Below are positions 1 through 7,760 of a stretch of 10,270 nt of DNA, in pieces. The DNA is taken from positions 1-10,270 of the forward strand of contig JAAUPT010000027.1 in NCBI GenBank assembly GCA_012032965.1. The letters are read 5' to 3'. The position numbers and the translations under genes were made by a program. The notes under the pieces are model-generated. The model was not told the origin of the DNA. It did not search any database and saw nothing but the letters and a program-made list of their open reading frames with translations. The DNA is from Nitrospira sp. Lineage in GTDB: Bacteria; Nitrospirota; Nitrospiria; Nitrospirales; Nitrospiraceae. Positions within the stretch are counted from its first letter, which is position 1; each line of letters begins with the position of its first letter.

Positions 1-1104
1 CGTTTGGTCCTGATGCCGTTCAAATTGAGCCAGATCTCGCTCCAAATGCGTGATGCGATTCCGCACCCTCCGTCGATCGGTTTCCAACTTTGTCTCGCCG
101 GGGCCTCGAGTTCCGATACCTCCTCCTAGCCGCGACAATTGAGTACCTCTTCCCGACAATCGCGGAAGTAAATAGCGTAACTGGGCCAGCTCTACTTGTA
201 CCTTCCCCTCACGACTATGGGCTCGTCGGGCAAAGATGTCGAGAATCAGCTGTGTGCGATCGATAACCTTGATATCGGTCATTTCCGAGATCGCTCGCAG
301 TTGAGCTGGCGACAACGTTTGATCAAAGATCACCATGTCCGCACCCCGGTGGAGCGTCTGGATCAATACATCCTTCATTTTTCCACTCCCTAAGAGATAC
401 CGCTGATGCCCATCCGCCGTACGTTGCGCCATGCGACCAATCACCGTTACACCGGCTGATGTCGCGAGCTCCGCCAATTCCACTAACTGTTCTTCTTGCT
501 CCGCTCTACTCTTGGCGGAAGCGCTGACCAGGATGGCCGATTCCTTGCCGTCACCCACAGCGTGAAGGGCGCGTGCGCGCTGCAGATCGGCCTCGAGTTC
601 CTCTATAAATGTGTTGAAAGATGTCGTGAAATTATGGAATGGGACAGCCTTGAGGACTTTGAATAATTGACCGGTCGAACCAGGTGGCAGTAAATGGGCC
701 ACGTACAGGTTGCCTATACGACCGTCCTCCCCAACTGCGAGGATGCCAATCAGGTCAAGTCGTAGAAAGGCAAGATCGGTCAGCGCTTCCTGGCTCAAAG
801 GCTGATCATGCAGTTGTGTACGAACGAATCGTAATCCGCGAAGAGATCGAGTCCCTGTTCGAAATAGCGTCATCGTTGTGGAAGACAGAGTCAACTCTGT
901 TCCCACAATCACTTCTTGAACCTGGCCTCGTCGTGTCAGCAGCACCCCGAGAGGGCGACGGATCTCAAGCGTGAGTTGCGCCATTGCCTTGGCCAATTCG
1001 AATGAAATAACTTTTTCGCTCGGGACACGACGTCGATAGAGTCGTTCGACTGCCGCCACCTGACTCGCTCGCAGTCCTGTGATCTGGCCACGAATATCAG
1101 AAAT
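1..1104 (-). CDS. hflX: Ribosome-associated GTPase HflX (partial, N-terminal 368 residues)
   Basis: HflX is a cytoplasmic GTPase that binds the 50S subunit and splits stalled or hibernating 70S ribosomes. The minus frame is open without a break from 1104 to the window edge, so only the N-terminal part is present and the G domain lies outside. Visible are a family-typical N-terminal extension of over 100 residues rich in RLYRRR and RLDLIG-type motifs, the HflX domain with YLLGSGK at about residues 235-241, and the glycine-rich signature GIGTRGPGETKLETDRR from about residue 329. The extension resembles that of HflX in deltaproteobacteria and is absent from the 426-residue E. coli protein. The start is uncertain. 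An AGGAG at 1116-1112 sits 7 nt before an ATT codon at 1104, while the in-frame stop is at 1110-1108. The next usual start is GTG at 1059, which lacks such a site and would remove conserved residues. The gene lies 14 nt after tsaD and is probably cotranscribed and translationally coupled with it. Confidence 0.93.
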   Translation of the reverse strand, partial: MSDIRGQITGLRASQVAAVERLYRRRVPSEKVISFELAKAMAQLTLEIRRPLGVLLTRRGQVQEVIVGTELTLSSTTMTLFRTGTRSLRGLRFVRTQLHDQPLSQEALTDLAFLRLDLIGILAVGEDGRIGNLYVAHLLPPGSTGQLFKVLKAVPFHNFTTSFNTFIEELEADLQRARALHAVGDGKESAILVSASAKSRAEQEEQLVELAELATSAGVTVIGRMAQRTADGHQRYLLGSGKMKDVLIQTLHRGADMVIFDQTLSPAQLRAISEMTDIKVIDRTQLILDIFARRAHSREGKVQVELAQLRYLLPRLSGRGTQLSRLGGGIGTRGPGETKLETDRRRVRNRITHLERDLAQFERHQDQT

Positions 1105-1111
1105 AAATCAT

Positions 1112-1116
1112 CTCCT
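1112..1116 (-). promoter_or_regulatory. hflX ribosome binding site
   Basis: The minus strand reads AAAAAGGAG directly after the tsaD stop codon. Its spacing of 7 nt to the ATT codon at 1104-1102 is ideal. The ATG at 1111-1109 touches the site and is followed by a stop after four codons, so it cannot be the start. The site therefore argues for initiation at ATT, or for an ATG misread at that codon. Confidence 0.6.
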
Positions 1117-1118
1117 TT

Positions 1119-2219
1119 TTAAGAAGAGGAACTCACTTGTACGCGGCGTTCCTTCCCAATTGATACCGACTCCTCCATTGGGCTGATATCCAGAGTCAGG
1201 GATGGCTGCTGTCCGTTGATGAGCAGTTGTCGCCCCGCCGCAGCAATCATCGCAGCATTGTCGGTACAATACTCCAAAGGGGGCAGCGACAAGCGAATGT
1301 TCGCCTGCGCAGCGCGTTCTTTTAATATGGTCCTTAACCGCGAGTTTGCAGAGACACCACCTACCACGGCAAGGGATGTTAACCTCGAATGCTCTAGGGC
1401 GACAAAAGCCTTGGCAACCAAGACCTGCACAATCGCCTCCTGATAACTTGCGGCAAGGTTGGCGATCTGATCGGGGGATGGGGGAACGATCATGTCACGA
1501 AGCTTGTATAGCAAGGATGTCTTCAAACCGCTGAAACTGAACTCCAGACTCTTTCTCCCTCCTCGGAATTGAGGAAATAGGATTGCGCCTGGATCGCCAG
1601 AAACGGGCAACACGATCAATGGCAGGTCCACCAGGATATCCGAGGCCAAGCATCTGAGCCCCCTTGTCAAACGCTTCACCGGCGGCATCATCACGAGTAT
1701 GCCCGAGTAGGATGCACTGGCCAGTGGGGTCTCGATGATAGAGATGCGTATGACCACCGGATACGACCAGAACAATACACGGCACAGGAAACGTTGGATC
1801 CGCGAGCCATGCCGATGCGATGTGGCCCTGCAAGTGATTTACCCCGACAACTGGGAGCCTCAACCCATAGCCTAGGCCCTTGGCGTAGCTCAGCCCTACC
1901 AGCAGCGCACCAGCAGGCCTGGTCCATGAGTCACCGCGACTGCAGCAAGATTACGCTTTACAATTAGAGCCTGAGACAATGCCTGCTCGACAACCTGATC
2001 GATCAAGCTGAGATGGGCTCGAGCCGCCAATTCAGGGACAACACCACCAAATTTCTCATGGACGGCGAGCTGCGAAGACACCACGCTGGACAATACTTTC
2101 CCCTCATCACTCAGCACGGCTGCAGCAGTTTCGTCGCATGATGACTCGATACCAAGAATCGGCCCAGGGCACCACCCAGAATAGTCTGACGAGTGTAATT
2201 GAGCAGGGAGGAAATCCAT
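1119..2219 (-). CDS. tsaD: tRNA t6A37 threonylcarbamoyltransferase TsaD (two apparent frameshifts)
   Basis: TsaD (Kae1/Gcp/YgjD) transfers the threonylcarbamoyl group from threonylcarbamoyl-AMP to A37 of ANN-decoding tRNAs, working with TsaB and TsaE. The protein is read from three frames. The first (2219 to about 1911) has [13 protein letters not shown] and [11 protein letters not shown]. The second (about 1910 to 1607) has the metal-binding NHLQGH (His 129 and 133 in the corrected protein), SGGHTHL and [22 protein letters not shown]. The third (about 1605 to 1119) has [25 protein letters not shown] and the DNAAM motif with its metal-ligand Asp. The first shift fits one missing G near 1911-1909 and the second one extra C in the CCC at 1605-1607. 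Corrected length is about 366 residues. The ATG at 2219 places some 17 more residues before the conserved N terminus than is usual and has no clear ribosome binding site, so the start is doubtful. The gene is downstream of clpC, separated by a terminator, and leads into hflX. Confidence 0.9.
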
Positions 2220-2253
2220 CCGTTTTTCGCAGGCACCACAAACGGCTAGCAAT

Positions 2254-2287
2254 AAAAAGGCCTCTACGGCGAATCGCCGCAGAGGCC
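2254..2287 (-). terminator. Rho-independent terminator after clpC
   Basis: The minus strand forms a strong hairpin. Its outer 7-bp stem is GGCCTCT/AGAGGCC and its inner 5-bp stem is CGGCG/CGCCG, separated by one A/C mismatch, with a 3-nt loop. It is followed at once by TTTTT (2258-2254). It begins about 40 nt after the clpC stop codon and ends about 34 nt before the likely tsaD start, so it should end most clpC transcripts. tsaD-hflX then needs either read-through or a promoter overlapping the end of clpC; I saw no clear one. Confidence 0.88.
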
Positions 2288-2327
2288 ATCGCTGATCACA
2301 TACAGAAGTATGATGCTCACAAAGGCA

Positions 2328-4753
2328 TTAGACTCCAGCCATCGCCTCCTGCTCAATAAATGTCGGAGCTCCATCACGAAGCACCACTTTCACCTTTCGG
2401 CTTTCCTTAAAGCGTCCTCGAATAAGCTCATCCGACAGCGGGTCCCCAATGGCACGCTGGATTGCTCGCCGCATTGGTCTGGCTCCGTACAACGGTTCAT
2501 ACCCTTCTTTGATCAACCATTGCTTGACCTCTTCATCAACCTCAATCTCAATGCCCTTGTCCAATAAACGGAGGTTCAATTCATGGAGCAGGATGTCCAA
2601 AATAGAATACAGTTGCTCTTTCTCCAATTGATGGAAAATGACGATTTCATCGATCCGGTTCAGGAACTCAGGGCTGAATGATTTCTTGAGCTCACCCAGC
2701 ACCTCTTCTTTTTTCCGCCGCGCAGCTTCTCCTTCTGTGCTCTGAAATCCCAGAGACACACCCTTTTGAATCATTTTTGTTCCGATGTTAGAGGTCATGA
2801 TAACAACGGTATTCTTAAAGTCGACTTTTCGCCCGAGGCTATCGGTCAGTACTCCGTCATCCAAAACTTGAAGCAACACATTGAACACGTCTGGATGCGC
2901 CTTTTCGATCTCATCGAACAACACCACGGAATATGGCCGACGACGGACTTTTTCAGTGAGCTGCCCTCCTTCTTCGTACCCTACATAGCCGGGAGGGGCG
3001 CCGAAGAGGCGAGAGCTTGTAAACTTCTCCTGGTACTCTGACATATCGACACGAATCAACGCATCTTCGCTGTTGAATAGAAATTCCGCTAATGTTCTGG
3101 CCAATTCCGTTTTTCCGACCCAGTCGGTCCCAGAAAGATAAAAGAACCGATCGGCTTTTTGGCTTCCTTTAAGCCAGCTCGAGATCGTCGGATAGCGCGG
3201 GCAACGGCAGAAATAGCCTCATTTTGTCCAACCACTCGTTTGTGAAGGAACTCTTCCATGCGCAGCAGCTTATTGGACTCTTCTTCTTCCAACTTAAAGA
3301 GCGGAATCCCGGTCATCTTAGAAACCACGTAAGCGACATCCTCCTTGCCAATCACAGGCTTATTTTTTTCCTGATTCTTTTTCCACTCCCGTTTGGATTC
3401 ATCAAGCAGCTTCCGCAGTCGCTCTTCCTCCTCACGATGCCGTACCGCTTCTTCAAAATTCTGCGTGGAAATCGATAGTTCTTTCTCTCGTGCAACCTTC
3501 TTGAGCTCTTGCTCCATGGCCTTTAGCTCAGAAGGAAGCGCATACGTTTGGAGCTTGGCTCGCGATCCGGTTTCGTCGATCAAATCAATCGCCTTGTCTG
3601 GGAGGAAACGATCCGTAATATACCGATCAGACAATTTCACCGCTTCAACGATTGCATCTTCCGTGATTTCCACTCCGTGGTGTTCTTCGTACCGATCTCG
3701 GAGCCCTTGAATGATGCGCACGGTTTCATCAAGATTCGGTGGTTGAACGTGGATCGGCTGAAATCGTCGTTTCAACGCTCCATCTTTTTCAATGTGCTTG
3801 CGATATTCATCCAATGTCGTGGCCCCGATACATTGAATTTCTCCCCGTGATAACGCGGGCTTCAGCATATTGGACGCGTCGATGGACCCCTCCGCGGCCC
3901 CAGCTCCAACCAGTGTATGGAGCTCATCGATAAAAATAATGATGTTACCGGCCTGGACAATCTCTTTCATGACAACCTTGAGGCGCTCTTCGAACTGCCC
4001 GCGATACTTGGTCCCAGCGACCAGAGAGCCGAGATCCAACGCGATAACCCGGCGAGAGAGCAAATTATCAGGAACTTCAGATTGAATGATCCGTTGGGCG
4101 AGCCCTTCCACAATTGCTGTTTTTCCAACACCGGATTCACCGATCAGCACAGGATTGTTCTTGCTTCTTCGGCTGAGAATCTGGAGCACGCGCTCAATCT
4201 CATCGGCCCGTCCGATCACTGGATCCAACTGACCTTCTTGTGCCAACTGAGTCAAGTCCCGACCGAACTCGTCAAGGGCCGGCGTATTGCTCTTCCGATC
4301 CCTCTCACGCGGGGCCGACTTTCGCAAGAACGTCACGGTTAACTGCCGTGCAGTGAGAAGGTTCGCCCCTAAACTCCGAAGAATTTTCCCGCCGATGCCT
4401 TCTTCTTCGCGAAGAAGGCCTAGGAGAAGATGCTCGCTGCCGATGTGATTATGCCCCAGTAAACGGGCTTCCTCGACTCCGTATTCGATTACTTTCTTCA
4501 CTCGAGGGCTAAAAGGAATTTCTCCGAATGTCATGGTGGTTCCCCCACCAGGCAGATTCCGCTCGATTTCCAGCCGGATCTGTTCGGTAGAAAGTCCCAT
4601 CTTTTTTAGGATCATCAGTGCAATGCCGTCGGACTCACGGAGTATGGCCAAGACGAGATGTTCAGTGCCGAGATAATCGTTTTGGTGTCGTTCGGCTTCT
4701 TCCCGCGCAAGGATGATGATCTTTCGACCTTTGTCAGTAAATCGTTCGAACAT
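2328..4753 (-). CDS. clpC: ATP-dependent Clp protease ATPase subunit ClpC (one apparent frameshift)
   Basis: ClpC is a cytoplasmic AAA+ unfoldase that feeds proteins to ClpP. Corrected length is 808 residues, usual for ClpC. In order the protein has two Clp N repeats (residues 1-145), AAA-1 with Walker A GESGVGKT (205-212) and Walker B IIIFIDE (271-277), and the pore loop KYRG near 249. Next come a short middle region with a UVR-like coiled coil ([13 protein letters not shown], 432-444), AAA-2 with Walker A GPTGVGKT (542-549) and Walker B VVLFDE (610-615), pore motif GYVGYEEGG (589-597), and LGF at 668-670 at the expected ClpP-docking position. Sensor 2 GARPMRR is near the C terminus. The UVR linker and length favour ClpC over ClpA or ClpB. 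The frame breaks inside the second Walker A, where GGGG is read as GGG (3119-3121), destroying VGKT unless corrected. The start ATG at 4753 follows a GAGGAGGAGG site with 4-7 nt spacing. The mRNA has its own promoter and terminator. No ctsR or mcsAB genes adjoin it. Confidence 0.96.
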
Positions 4754-4821
4754 CCTGCCTCCTCCTCGTGAGCGCACATCGTGACTGCGTTCGAGCAAAA
4801 CCCTTGAAAAATCTTGCCCTA

Positions 4822-4850
4822 ATTCTAACCACAGTATCTTCGAGAGTCAA
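4822..4850 (-). promoter_or_regulatory. Sigma70-type promoter of clpC
   Basis: The minus strand carries TTGACT (4850-4845), exactly 17 nt, then TAGAAT (4827-4822). Transcription would start near 4815, about 60 nt before the clpC ATG. The match is close to the sigma70 consensus. I see neither a CIRCE element nor a CtsR heptad repeat around it, so classical HrcA or CtsR heat-shock control is not indicated. Confidence 0.72.
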
Positions 4851-4870
4851 GGTTGCGCGGAGAACAAGAC

Positions 4871-4920
4871 GGGCAACACAACGACATCATCGCATACCTT
4901 CTGTCGTGTCGATGTTGCCC
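4871..4920. repeat. 50-bp imperfect inverted repeat between the clpC and nadK promoters
   Basis: The outer arms GGGCAACA (4871-4878) and TGTTGCCC (4913-4920) are perfectly complementary. So are the inner arms ACGACA (4881-4886) and TGTCGT (4902-4907). A 2-nt spacer on the left faces 5 nt on the right, and the loop is 15 nt. No T run follows on either strand and no gene ends here, so it is not a typical terminator. It lies about 20 bp upstream of the clpC -35 box and 24 bp upstream of the nadK -35 box, a position that suits a shared operator. No regulator is identified. Confidence 0.55.
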
Positions 4921-4944
4921 CAACATGAACTCATAGGCTTTTCG

Positions 4945-4974
4945 TTGACATAAAAAGAAACATCTCTATACAAT
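4945..4974 (+). promoter_or_regulatory. Sigma70-type promoter of nadK
   Basis: A perfect TTGACA (4945-4950) is followed after 18 nt by TACAAT (4969-4974). An overlapping TATACA two bases earlier would give a 16-nt spacer. Transcription would begin near 4981, leaving a leader of about 30 nt before the ATG at 5011. Confidence 0.72.
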
Positions 4975-5010
4975 CGCCCTCCTTCTTTCTCCACCCATTT
5001 GCTCGCACCC

Positions 5011-5872
5011 ATGAGAAGTAAAAGTATTGGGATTCTCACCAAACCAAAGTTCCCGGAGGTCAAAAGTACGTTACTGGGAGTGGTCGCCTGGCTCCGGGCC
5101 CGCAGCATCGAAGTCCTGCTCGATACAACATCTGCGGCGCTACTTAACGAACAAGGGGGAATGCCGAAGACTCAACTGGCTGAGAAAGCCGATGTGCTTT
5201 TGGTCCTAGGTGGAGACGGAACCATCCTGAGCGCGGCACGGCTGGCAGCAGAACGCAGTATCCCTATTCTCGGCGTCAATATGGGCGGTCTCGGTTTTTT
5301 GACAGAAGTCCGACTGGACAACCTGTACCCTTCGCTTGAACGCGTATTTGCGAACGATTTTGCACTGGATGAGCGACTCATGCTGGCAACACATATCCAC
5401 CGGCATGGAGAAACAGTCGCCCGTGGCATTGTCCTGAACGATGTCGTGATCAGCAAGGGCATCCTCGCCCGAATGATCGACTTGCAGGTCGCAATCGGTG
5501 GTCAATTCGTGACGAGCCTAAGAGGTGACGGTCTCATCATCGGAACCCCGACGGGCTCCACCGCGTACTCGCTATCTGCCGGAGGCCCCATCATGAATCC
5601 GGGTGTGCAAGCCCTGATGTTAACGCCGATCTGTCCCCCACACCTTGACCCATCGCCCGTTAATCGTGCCGGGCAATGTTGTGATTGAAGTCACCTTAAC
5701 AAGTCAGGATGAAGGGTCGATGGCGACACTCGATGGCCAAGTCGGGGTTGCTATCGTCCAGGGCGATAAGGCAGTCATCCATGCGTCAGACCATCGGACC
5801 AGACTGATTCGTTTTCCAGAGAGCCACTACTACGAAGTGTTGAGGGGAAAGCTGAAATGGGGACACGGATAA
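5011..5872 (+). CDS. nadK: NAD kinase (one apparent frameshift)
   Basis: NAD kinase phosphorylates NAD to NADP using ATP or polyphosphate in the cytoplasm and is normally the only source of NADP. Family motifs are LGGDGTILSAAR (GGDG at 67-70, with catalytic Asp 69), VNMGGLGFLTE (89-99), LNDVVI (142-147) and the active-site PTGSTAYSLSAGGP (180-193). After TPICP the frame shifts: a run of five C at 5635-5639 should be four. The other frame then continues with the conserved tail HTLTHRPLIVPG to the TAA at 5870-5872. Corrected length is 286 residues, normal for the family. ATG 5011 is preferred over an in-frame TTG at 4999 because conserved sequence begins just after it; no clear Shine-Dalgarno site precedes either. 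It has its own promoter, is divergent from clpC, and its stop lies 15 nt from that of the oppositely oriented flavoprotein gene. Confidence 0.95.
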
Positions 5873-5887
5873 AGTCGGCAGGCTCTG

Positions 5888-7241
5888 CTACGACACCCTC
5901 CGTTGTTCGATGCATGCAAGCATGTCCTGATTTACCGTAAATTTGAATTCCCCAATACAGTCTGTTTTTTCTGTGAACGAACGCTCTGCCACTTCAAGCG
6001 CCCGGAGCCCGCTTACATCGACTGGACAACTCTGTCGCTTTTGGAGAAGCGAATGTAACTGATCGAGCACAGCCCTAGCATTACCACCACTGCTCTTGCT
6101 CGCCAGGTAGCGCTCCACGACCTCTGCACACCAATCTCCATCACGCTTTGCCACGCCGACAAGGCCTTCACTGGCTTTCCGAGCCCAGCCGGCTAGAAAT
6201 ACGCCGTCCATAATTTTCCCGACCGTCTCGTCATAAGCCTGAAAAAGCGAATCATCCGGATCGTTACCGGTCTTGTTGGGATTCGTAATAAACATGCCGT
6301 TCTTGTAAGGAAGGCCGACCGTCTCATCCACTTTGTCGCCAACGGCAAACACCACTGAATCACAGGGAAATTCATAGTACTGCTTTAACCCGACTGCAAC
6401 GGTATCCTCACCCTTTGGATCTAGCCGATTATCCTCCATTTCGAGGGCACGAACCCGATTGTGCGCATCAACCAGAATACGCTTTGGAGAAGCAAGGAAG
6501 CGGAAGCCCATTTGTGTTTGTGAGACTTGAGGCTCGCACTTGGTGAATTCGTCTGTAAAGCCCTTCAAGACGTCATCGGGATTCTGTCCCACCTTGGCCA
6601 TACGGTCTTTGATGCGCTCGAACTCGTGATGAATCCCTTCAAGGTCCATATTGGCACAGATGCTGCGGATTTCCTTCGGATTATACTTGCGTTCCACTGG
6701 ACCCCGTCGGACGATGGCCGTGACACGCTCTACCTTCTTATAGCGGACCAACCAGTGGGCAATGTCCACCATCACATCTCCAGCTCCGATCACCGAGACG
6801 TGCTTGCCCATTTCAAAAGGCGATCGCCAAAGCCAGGGAGACGGTTGTAGTGATACACCACATCTTTCGCGTGAAACACACCCTGCGCCGAATCCCCCTC
6901 TACGCCGATGGCTTTGGTCCCTTGCGCACCGATGGTGAAAACAACTGCGCTCGCCCCAAGTCCACGTACATCATCGACCGTGAGGTCTTTCCCATTTCCG
7001 ATTGAGACATTGCCAAAATAGTGCACGTTTTTTTTCTGAAGCAGTTCCCAGTACTGCTTCTTGAGACCGCCGCGAAGCTTTAGTTTGGAAGGGAATATTC
7101 CGTACTCTGCCAACCCCCCGAATCTGATGTCTCGATTGAGATGATGATTTCATGGCCGGCTTTTGAAAGCGAACTTGCGACAGCCATACCAGCGGGTCCC
7201 GCTCCCGCGACAATAATCACATGAGACCGTGATTCACTCAT
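5888..7241 (-). CDS. FAD-dependent oxidoreductase, adrenodoxin/ferredoxin-NADP reductase-like (two apparent frameshifts)
   Basis: This is a cytoplasmic flavoprotein likely to move electrons between NADP(H) and a ferredoxin-type partner; substrate and partner are not shown by the sequence. The corrected protein has 451 residues. An FAD-binding Rossmann motif GAGPAG is at 13-18, followed by GGLAEYGI and GVFHAKDVVYHYNRLP, which resembles the adrenodoxin reductase family. A second nucleotide motif VIGAGDVMVDIA (151-162) precedes RRGPVERKYNPKEIR. A GVFLAGWARKASEGLVG segment matches the C-terminal FAD-contacting strand. About 60 further residues after the last conserved motif form an extension with no recognised motif and only two cysteines, so no iron-sulfur cluster is evident. 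Two breaks each fit one missing C: near 7140 (ATC ATC ATC-CTC) and near 6820 (CGC CCT TTT). ATG 7241 follows AAGGG at 7254-7250 with 8-nt spacing. A GltD-like subunit is the main alternative, but no large subunit or cluster domain is present here. Confidence 0.87.
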
Positions 7242-7265
7242 AACAATTACCCTTCAACTCTATAA

Positions 7266-7285
7266 TGATCGAATATCTGATCGAA
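7266..7285. repeat. Short direct repeat upstream of the flavoprotein gene
   Basis: TGATCGAA occurs at 7266-7273 and again at 7278-7285, 12 bp from start to start. The pair lies 25-45 bp before the flavoprotein start codon, just upstream on that strand of a TATAGA (7264-7259) that could be a weak -10 box. It may be a regulator site. An 8-bp repeat can also arise by chance. Confidence 0.3.
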
Positions 7286-7463
7286 AAGCCTGGAATATCA
7301 ACGACTCGCGGAATGTAACATAGCCATTCCCGTACTGTCAAAAATGCGGCGCTCACTTGCGCGTCTACTTGCACGACTGGTCGTGCTCATCTAAAATGCC
7401 AGCCATTTCTGCCCTGGAGGCCGACCTTGTTGAACCAATCTCCGATGGCATGCTCATAATTTT

Positions 7464-7760
7464 ATGCCTATTGGCCAATCACTCCCTTTGTCGTTCGAGG
7501 AAGTGCAGACTCCCCCTCTACGCTATTACCACTTTCCTCCGGCCAACGGGTCATTCTCCTCACAAGAGCTGAAAGCCGACGAAGCCTATCTCGTCCCGAA
7601 CTTTGACTTTGCAGAAGAACTCGTCGCCAGCGGTGTCGACAGTGCGCGCATTGCCATCAGCGATTGTTCCAGCCCTGATGGCCCACCCCGGGATATTCCC
7701 ATGTTGCACTGGGAAGACCATTGGTTCCTGCCTCACCGTTCGACTTCGACCAACCGATAG
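7464..7760 (+). CDS. Possible small hypothetical protein or lost N-terminal part of the mannosyltransferase
   Basis: A 98-residue frame opens with ATG at 7464 and ends with TAG at 7760, overlapping the start of the mannosyltransferase by about 40 nt. The middle (LKADEAYLVPNFDFAEELVA) is acidic, well mixed in composition and looks like real coding sequence. I do not recognise it: there is no signal peptide, membrane segment or known motif. No good ribosome binding site precedes the ATG. A single missing base near 7738 would fuse it to the mannosyltransferase (reading LPH then FDFDQPIV), and other genes here carry just such errors. The stretch before it (7242-7463) holds only the flavoprotein upstream region and short frames. 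One of these contains CQKCGAHL, a single Cys-x-x-Cys pair, which is too little to call a zinc ribbon gene. Confidence 0.35.
   Translation: MPIGQSLPLSFEEVQTPPLRYYHFPPANGSFSSQELKADEAYLVPNFDFAEELVASGVDSARIAISDCSSPDGPPRDIPMLHWEDHWFLPHRSTSTNR

Noticed and set aside
684..974. Plus-strand open frame of 96 codons inside hflX
   Set aside because: It is antisense to an unbroken HflX frame with conserved residues, so it is a shadow.
1119..2219. tsaD as a true pseudogene or programmed-frameshift gene
   Set aside because: All active-site motifs survive across the three frames. The two shifts are in opposite directions without slippery heptamers or stimulatory structures, and other genes in the window show the same type of error.
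3400..3470. UVR motif as a sign of UvrB/UvrC
   Set aside because: The motif sits in the linker between two AAA+ modules, as normal for ClpC.
3917..4342. Plus-strand open frame of 141 codons inside clpC
   Set aside because: It lies wholly antisense to clear ClpC coding sequence, has no ribosome binding site and no recognisable protein features.
4871..4920. Dyad as an intrinsic terminator
   Set aside because: No T run follows on either strand and no gene ends into it; both adjoining genes point away.
7326..7400. Zinc-ribbon protein suggested by CQKCGAHL
   Set aside because: Only one Cys-x-x-Cys pair is present, with no matching second pair and no usable start or ribosome binding site.
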